64,000 nucleotides of DNA from Streptomyces sp. NBC_01428 (GTDB lineage Bacteria > Actinomycetota > Actinomycetes > Streptomycetales > Streptomycetaceae): assembly GCF_036231965.1 (NCBI RefSeq), contig NZ_CP109499.1:7936001-8000000 (forward strand), written 5' to 3'. Made by a program: the position numbers and the translations under genes. Positions 60,093 to 64,000 of the stretch are shown piece by piece (within the stretch, counting starts at the first letter, position 1; every line of letters starts with the position of its first letter). Under the pieces are notes generated by a model. That model saw nothing but the letters and a program-made list of their open reading frames with translations, ran no database searches and had not been told where the DNA came from.

Positions 60093-60824
60093 GTGAACCT
60101 GTCAGACAGCCAGACAGGTGGTCCGGTGCCGCGGCGCGTCAGCGCGATGGAAGCGGTGCTCACCCACCTCCGCGACGCCATCGAGCGCGGCGACCACGCC
60201 GTCGGCGACAAGCTCCCCTCCGAGGCGGAGCTCTGCCGCCGCCTCGAAGTGAGCCGCCCGGTGCTCCGCGAGGCGCTGCGGGCCCTCCAGGCGATGGGCC
60301 TGACCGTGTCCCGTACCGGCAAGGGCACCTTCGTCGTCGCCGCCACGGTCCAGGACCCCACCTTCGGCGACTACACGGCGGGCGACCTGCTGGAGGTGCG
60401 CCGCCACGTCGAACTCCCCGTCGCCGGCTACGCCGCCCTGCGCCGCACCCCGGAGGACCTCGACCGGCTCACGCGGCTGCTCGACCGGATGGAGCGCGAG
60501 ACCGACACCACGGCCTGGGTCGCCATGGACACCGTCTTCCACATCACCGTCGCCGAGGCCTCGCAGAACCCCGTCTTCCGCCGCGTCATCGAGGAGATCC
60601 GGGACGCGCTCGCACGGCAGTCGGCGTTCCTGGACGAACTGGGCGGCCGGCGCGAACAGTCCGACCGCGAACACCGGGCGATCCTCGAAGCGCTCGCCGC
60701 CGGCAGCGAACACGACGCCGTCGACGCGATGGCCCACCACCTGGACCGCGTGGAGACCACCCTCGCCTCCATCGTGCGCCCCGAGCGCGCGGACACCCCC
60801 ACGAAAGGCCGCCCCGAGTCATGA
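60093..60824 (+). CDS. FadR-type GntR-family regulator
   Basis: This 243-residue GntR protein has an N-terminal winged helix (about residues 11-70: EAVLTHLRDAIERGDHAVGD, PSEAELCRRLEVSRPVLREA, TVSRTGKGTFVVA). An all-helical FCD domain follows, whose metal/ligand site is marked by ELPVAGYAALRR, DTVFHITVAEASQNPVF and REHRAILEALAAG. FCD regulators usually sense organic acids or amino acids. The GTG at 60093 follows GGAGGA. It overlaps a 25-codon frame that in turn overlaps an asparaginase gene, so it probably controls asparagine use. Confidence 0.9.
   Translation: MNLSDSQTGGPVPRRVSAMEAVLTHLRDAIERGDHAVGDKLPSEAELCRRLEVSRPVLREALRALQAMGLTVSRTGKGTFVVAATVQDPTFGDYTAGDLLEVRRHVELPVAGYAALRRTPEDLDRLTRLLDRMERETDTTAWVAMDTVFHITVAEASQNPVFRRVIEEIRDALARQSAFLDELGGRREQSDREHRAILEALAAGSEHDAVDAMAHHLDRVETTLASIVRPERADTPTKGRPES
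60097..60119. promoter_or_regulatory. FadR autoregulatory palindrome in the first codons
   Basis: The perfect 7-bp arms ACCTGTC (60097-60103) and GACAGGT (60113-60119) lie inside codons 2-9 of the fadR-like gene. FadR operators at the start of their own gene are common, but no binding is shown. Confidence 0.4.
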
Positions 60825-60898
60825 GCGAGCACACCCGAAACCAGGACGGCCCCGCGCGCACCCCGCGCACCCGGATACGGAACGGGGCCCAGGCGTGA
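60821..60898 (+). CDS. 25-codon small frame coupling fadR to the asparaginase gene
   Basis: An ATG at 60821 overlaps the FadR stop (ATGA). The frame encodes 25 residues, including ARTPRTRIRNGAQA, and ends in a TGA whose first two bases belong to the next gene's GTG (60895). Such chaining can couple translation of three frames. The peptide is basic and lacks similarity to any family I recognise. It may be only a translational bridge. Confidence 0.4.
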   Translation: MSEHTRNQDGPARTPRTRIRNGAQA

Positions 60899-61929
60899 AC
60901 CCGGCCCTGGCCTACGGCGGCCCGCGCTCCGCGGCGGCGCCCGTCATCCGCGAGCCCCTGCACGCACCCGTCGCCCAGCTCGTCCGCGGCGGCGTCATCG
61001 AGGGCATCCACTACGGCTCGGTCGTCGTCCTGGCCGCCGACGGCGGCGTGGACCTCCAGCTCGGCGACATCGAGGCCGCCTTCTACCCGCGCTCCGCGCT
61101 CAAGCCCGTACAGGCCGTCGCCATGCTGCGCGCCGGGCTGCCGCTCGACGGTGAACTGCTCGCCCTGGCCGCCGCGAGCCACTCCGGGGAGGAGCGGCAC
61201 CTCGCCGGAGCCCGCCGCATCCTGGAGCGGGCCGGACTGACCGAGGACCGGCTGCGCAACACCCCCGACCTGCCCTACGGCCCCGCCGTCCGGGAGGCCT
61301 GGACCCGAGCCGGGCGGCCCGCCTCCCGGCTCGCCCAGAACTGCTCCGGCAAGCACGCGGCCATGCTGTACACCGCCCGCCTGAACGACTGGACGCTCGA
61401 CGACTACCTCGACCCGGAGCACCCGCTCCAGCGGGCCGTCGCCGAGACCGTCGAGGACCTCACCGGTCAGGCCGTCGCCCAGGTCACCGTCGACGGCTGC
61501 GGCGCGCCCCTGTTCTCCGTCTCGCTGCACGGCCTCGCCCGCGCCGTCGTCCGGATCGCGGGAGCCGCGCCGGGCACCCCCGAGGCACGGGTGGCCCGCG
61601 CGATGCGCGAGCACGCCGAGATGGTCTCGGGGGAGGGCCGCGACGTGGCGGCCCTCATGCGCGCCGTCCCGGGACTCGTCGCCAAGGACGGGTTCGAGGG
61701 CGTGCAGGTCGCGGCGCTGCCGGACGGCCGCGCCGTCGCCGTGAAGATCGCCGACGGCGCCGACCGGGCACGCGTCCCGGTGGCCGCCGCGGCGCTCGCC
61801 CGGGCCGGGGTCGACCCGGCGGCCCTGACCGCCTTCGCCGGGGCGCCGCTCCTCGGCGGCGGCGCGGTGGTCGGGCACATCCGTCCCGTCCGGGCCCTCG
61901 ACCCGCTGGGCGCGGTGGCCCACGTCTGA
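60895..61929 (+). CDS. L-asparaginase II-family protein
   Basis: This 344-residue protein belongs to the Asparaginase_II (Thermophilic/Rhizobium AnsA-like) group. Motifs are AHVPVAQLVRGGVIEGIHYGSVVV-like start, FYPRSALKPVQAVAMLRAG, LALAAASHSGEERH, and the cysteine/lysine motif NCSGKHAAMLYTAR. VTVDGCGAPLFSVSLHGLAR and VSGEGRDVAALM follow. The second-Cys motif (VDGCGAP) and NCSGKH are typical of zinc-dependent ReAV-type asparaginases. It makes aspartate and ammonia. It starts at GTG 60895, overlapping the small frame. Confidence 0.87.
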   Translation: MNPALAYGGPRSAAAPVIREPLHAPVAQLVRGGVIEGIHYGSVVVLAADGGVDLQLGDIEAAFYPRSALKPVQAVAMLRAGLPLDGELLALAAASHSGEERHLAGARRILERAGLTEDRLRNTPDLPYGPAVREAWTRAGRPASRLAQNCSGKHAAMLYTARLNDWTLDDYLDPEHPLQRAVAETVEDLTGQAVAQVTVDGCGAPLFSVSLHGLARAVVRIAGAAPGTPEARVARAMREHAEMVSGEGRDVAALMRAVPGLVAKDGFEGVQVAALPDGRAVAVKIADGADRARVPVAAAALARAGVDPAALTAFAGAPLLGGGAVVGHIRPVRALDPLGAVAHV

Positions 61930-62037
61930 GGAGGGCGGGCCGGGGCGTCCGGCCCCGCCCCGCCAGGTCCCGTCCGGTCCCGCCCCGGAGGAAGACATCG
62001 GTTCCGGGACGAGCCGCACGACCGGGAGGGCCGCACA

Positions 62038-62988
62038 ATGGTGATCATGCCTGGGGAATCGTCGTATCCGTCGTCGCTGACGTTCCAGCCCGTGCTGGAG
62101 CGGATCGCCACCGAGGTCGCCCAGACGCCCGGACGCGGCCGGCCCGCCGACTACATCCCGGCGCTGGCCGCCTGCGACCCGCGCCGCTTCGGCATGGCCG
62201 TCGCCGAACTCGACGGCACGGTGTACGGCGTGGGGGACTGGCGGGAGCCGTTCTCCACGCAGTCCATCACCAAGGTCTTCACCCTCGCCCTCGACCTGGC
62301 ACGTGAGGGCGACGCTCTGTGGGACCACGTCGGGCGCGAACCCTCCGGCAACCCGTTCAACTCCCTCGTCCAGCTGGAGTACGAGAACGGCATCCCCCGC
62401 AACCCCTTCATCAACGCGGGCGCCCTCGTCGTCACCGACCGGCTGCAGACCCGGACCGGCGACGCGGCCGGCGCGCTGCTGGAGTTCCTGCAAGCCGAGA
62501 GCGGCAACCCCGGTCTCGCCTTCGACCAGGACATCGCCGCGTCCGAGGCCGCGAACGGCGACCGCAACGCCGCACTCGGCCACTTCATGGCGTCGTACGG
62601 CAACATCGACAACCAGGTCCCGGTGCTCCTGGAGCAGTACTTCCTCCAGTGCTCGATCGCCGCGTCCTGTGCCGACCTCGCCCTGGCCACCGGTTTCCTC
62701 GCCCGGCACGGCATCCGTGCCGACGGCAGCCGGCTGCTCACCCAGAGCCAGGCCAAGCAGATCAACGCGATCATGCTGACCTGCGGGACGTACGACGCGG
62801 CGGGCGACTTCGCGTACCGGGTGGGGCTGCCCGGCAAGAGCGGGGTGGGCGGCGGGATCATCGCCGTGGTGCCGGGCCGCTGCACGCTCTGCGTCTGGAG
62901 CCCGGGACTCGACGAACGCGGCAACTCGGTCGCGGGCGTGGCAGCCCTGGACCGCTTCACCACCCTCACCGGAGTGTCGGTGTTCTAG
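62038..62988 (+). CDS. glsA: Glutaminase A
   Basis: This 316-residue serine-dependent glutaminase has a beta-lactamase-like fold: PADYIPALAACDPRRFGMAV, catalytic Ser 76 and Lys 79 in PFSTQSITKVFTLALD, GREPSGNPFNSLVQLEYENG, PRNPFINAGALVVTD, YFLQCSIAASCADLALAT, and GLPGKSGVGGGIIAVVP. It hydrolyses glutamine to glutamate and ammonia. The ATG at 62038 follows GGGAGGG; ATG 62047 is an alternative. It lies next to an asparaginase gene, giving a small amide-catabolism group. A hairpin follows at 63014-63050. Confidence 0.93.
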   Translation: MVIMPGESSYPSSLTFQPVLERIATEVAQTPGRGRPADYIPALAACDPRRFGMAVAELDGTVYGVGDWREPFSTQSITKVFTLALDLAREGDALWDHVGREPSGNPFNSLVQLEYENGIPRNPFINAGALVVTDRLQTRTGDAAGALLEFLQAESGNPGLAFDQDIAASEAANGDRNAALGHFMASYGNIDNQVPVLLEQYFLQCSIAASCADLALATGFLARHGIRADGSRLLTQSQAKQINAIMLTCGTYDAAGDFAYRVGLPGKSGVGGGIIAVVPGRCTLCVWSPGLDERGNSVAGVAALDRFTTLTGVSVF

Positions 62989-63013
62989 ACGTGCTCCGGG
63001 CGCCGGCCCCGAC

Positions 63014-63050
63014 CCCGGCGTCCGTCCAGTGCCCCGGCCGCGACGCCGGG
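63014..63050 (+). terminator. Candidate hairpin terminator after glsA
   Basis: The arms CCCGGCGTC (63014-63022) and GACGCCGGG (63042-63050) are perfect over 9 bp with a 19-nt loop, 26 bp after the glsA stop codon. Confidence 0.5.
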
Positions 63051-63139
63051 CACAGGGAGGTCACGCGTCCGACCCCGTCAGGAGAGCGCCGCGTCGCCTT
63101 CCGGCCACTCGGCGTTGACACGCTGACCGAGTGTTGGCC

Positions 63140-64000
63140 ATGGGTTTCCCCGTCGATCTCCGTCGCTGTCAGGCACTCGGCCTGGCCGGTACCGCCTTCC
63201 TCGCGCTGGGCGGCGAGACCGCCGGGGCGCTGCCCGCCCACGACTTCCTCGCCCCCGGCTCGGTGCAGGCCGTACTGGGCCTCGTCGGCGTGTACTTCGG
63301 CGTCGTCCTGCTGATAGCGGCCTGGGTGCTGCTCGGCGGAGTCGTCCGCGGGCCCGAACCGCCCACCCCGCGTTCCCTGTTGCTCGTCCTCGCCGTCTGG
63401 GCGGCACCGCTGCTGCTCGCGCCACCCCTGTTCAGCCGGGACGTCTACAGCTACCTCGCGCAGGGCGCGATGGTCGACGCCCACATCGACGTGTACGCGT
63501 ACGGGCCCGCGCAGCTCGGCGGACCGCTCGCCGACGAGGTGGCGCCCGTCTGGCAGCAGACGGCGACGCCGTACGGACCGGTCTTCCTCGTCGTCGCCTC
63601 CGTCCTGTCGGCCCTGACCCGCGGTCAGCTGCCGGCGGGACTGCTCGGCATGCGCCTGATCGCGCTGCTCGGCGTCGCCCTGATGGCGGCGGCGCTGCCC
63701 CGCCTCGCCCGGCACAGCGGCGCCGATCCGGCCGCCGCGCTGTGGCTCGGCGCCCTCAACCCGCTGGTCCTCCTGCATCTGGTGGCCGGCGCGCACAACG
63801 ACGCCATCATGCTCGGCCTCCTCGGCGTCGGTCTGGTGGCCGCGCGCGGCCGGTGGCCCGTCCTCGGGGTCGTCCTGATCACGCTCGCCGCCCTGGTCAA
63901 GGCGCCCGCGGCGCTCGGCCTGGTGGCAGTCGTCGCCCTGCGCTCGCGCGGGCGGGGACCCCGGGCGGTGCTGCGGTACACCGTGACCACCGCGACGGCG
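63140..64000 (+). CDS. Polyprenol-phosphomannose-dependent mannosyltransferase-like membrane protein (cut by window edge)
   Basis: The frame is open to the right edge, giving at least 287 residues. Membrane segments are visible: LGLAGTAFLALGGETAGALP, VLGLVGVYFGVVLLIAAWVLL, and SLLLVLAVWAAPLLLAPPLF. The segment FSRDVYSYLAQGAMVDAHID, the external loop YAYGPAQLGGPLADEVAPVW and TPYGPVFLVVASVLSALTRG carry the acidic DVYSY motif. AAALWLGALNPLVLLHLVAGAHNDAIMLG follows, as in MptA/MptB alpha-1,6-mannosyltransferases. The start is uncertain; ATG 63140 or GTG 63131. Confidence 0.8.
   Translation, partial: MGFPVDLRRCQALGLAGTAFLALGGETAGALPAHDFLAPGSVQAVLGLVGVYFGVVLLIAAWVLLGGVVRGPEPPTPRSLLLVLAVWAAPLLLAPPLFSRDVYSYLAQGAMVDAHIDVYAYGPAQLGGPLADEVAPVWQQTATPYGPVFLVVASVLSALTRGQLPAGLLGMRLIALLGVALMAAALPRLARHSGADPAAALWLGALNPLVLLHLVAGAHNDAIMLGLLGVGLVAARGRWPVLGVVLITLAALVKAPAALGLVAVVALRSRGRGPRAVLRYTVTTATA

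Noticed and set aside
60586..62709. Long minus-strand frame of 707 codons opposite the FadR, asparaginase and glutaminase genes
   Set aside because: It crosses three well-supported genes on the other strand and has low-complexity Gly/Arg/Asp composition, so it is not a gene.
1..64000. Biosynthetic gene cluster or prophage
   Set aside because: No PKS, NRPS, terpene cyclase, integrase, terminase or capsid-type gene was recognised. The FAD oxidoreductase and PLP enzyme are isolated from such genes.

Overview
The window is a chromosomal segment of a Streptomyces-type actinobacterium. The GC content is very high, GTG starts are common, and there are many 4-bp ATGA/GTGA start-stop overlaps. The gene families are typical of the genus: a DUF6643-type protein, an HATPase anti-sigma-like protein, SHOCT plus FtsX exporters, CrcB-DUF190-CrcB, and galactan and starch hydrolases. 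I saw no rRNA, tRNA, CRISPR array, insertion sequence, prophage or polyketide/peptide-synthetase cluster. About sixty protein genes fill the window almost continuously. The long ORFs antisense to them look like high-GC shadows.

Layout. 1-2.4 kb: a DeoR regulator (cut by the left edge) divergent from a sugar isomerase (SIS) and a class II aldolase, closed by a strong terminator. 2.8-12 kb: a MAB_1171c-like membrane protein, an FAD oxidoreductase divergent from an AraC regulator, an rRNA-type methyltransferase, AlkB, a ROK regulator, and a TetR-DUF4865-phosphotriesterase operon. 12-16 kb: a SHOCT protein with an ABC ATPase and FtsX permease, then an anti-sigma-like ATPase. 16.5-27 kb: a small unknown, a Cds1-like PLP enzyme, SRPBCC, a DeoR/GlpR regulator, a membrane protein with a GxSxG motif, a beta-helix/AAA ATPase fusion, an Rv1733c-like protein, MOSC and a DUF6643-type protein. 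27-36.5 kb: a TerA/TerD protein, HpnB-like glycosyltransferase, Asp/Glu racemase, O-antigen-ligase-like protein, Lnt, NUDIX, a fragment copied from the oxidoreductase at 4.1-5.5 kb, and a class V aminotransferase. 36.9-41.5 kb: a DHA2 efflux pump divergent from its TetR regulator, with five copies of an operator-like repeat between them, then a TIGR03943/permease pair. 41.6-46.1 kb: alpha-L-fucosidase and a secreted alpha-amylase. 46.3-49 kb: SseB, MarR, VOC. 47.9-56.1 kb: a galactan-utilisation locus (LacI, two sugar permeases and a lipoprotein binding protein, divergent from GH42 beta-galactosidase and secreted GH53 galactanase). 56-64 kb: a winged-helix protein with an SMP-30-like protein, CrcB-DUF190-CrcB fluoride export, UppP, a FadR-sORF-asparaginase operon, glutaminase, and a membrane mannosyltransferase cut by the right edge.

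How the parts work together. The galactan locus reads as a complete pathway: GH53 cuts galactan outside the cell, the ABC transporter (ATPase presumably MsiK-like and encoded elsewhere) imports oligomers, GH42 releases galactose, and LacI represses through a palindrome that overlaps a good -35/-10 promoter. The asparaginase/glutaminase group releases ammonia from amides. A recurring regulatory theme is a TANNNT -10 hexamer 6-7 nt upstream of the start codon at ten or so genes, including several regulators, which suggests leaderless mRNAs and fixes several start codons.

The most unusual items are the duplicated and nonsense-interrupted oxidoreductase fragment, the five-site operator array, the beta-helix/AAA fusion overlapping a membrane hydrolase-like gene, and the palindrome plus direct repeats upstream of the cds1-like gene. 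None of these on its own proves a new system.
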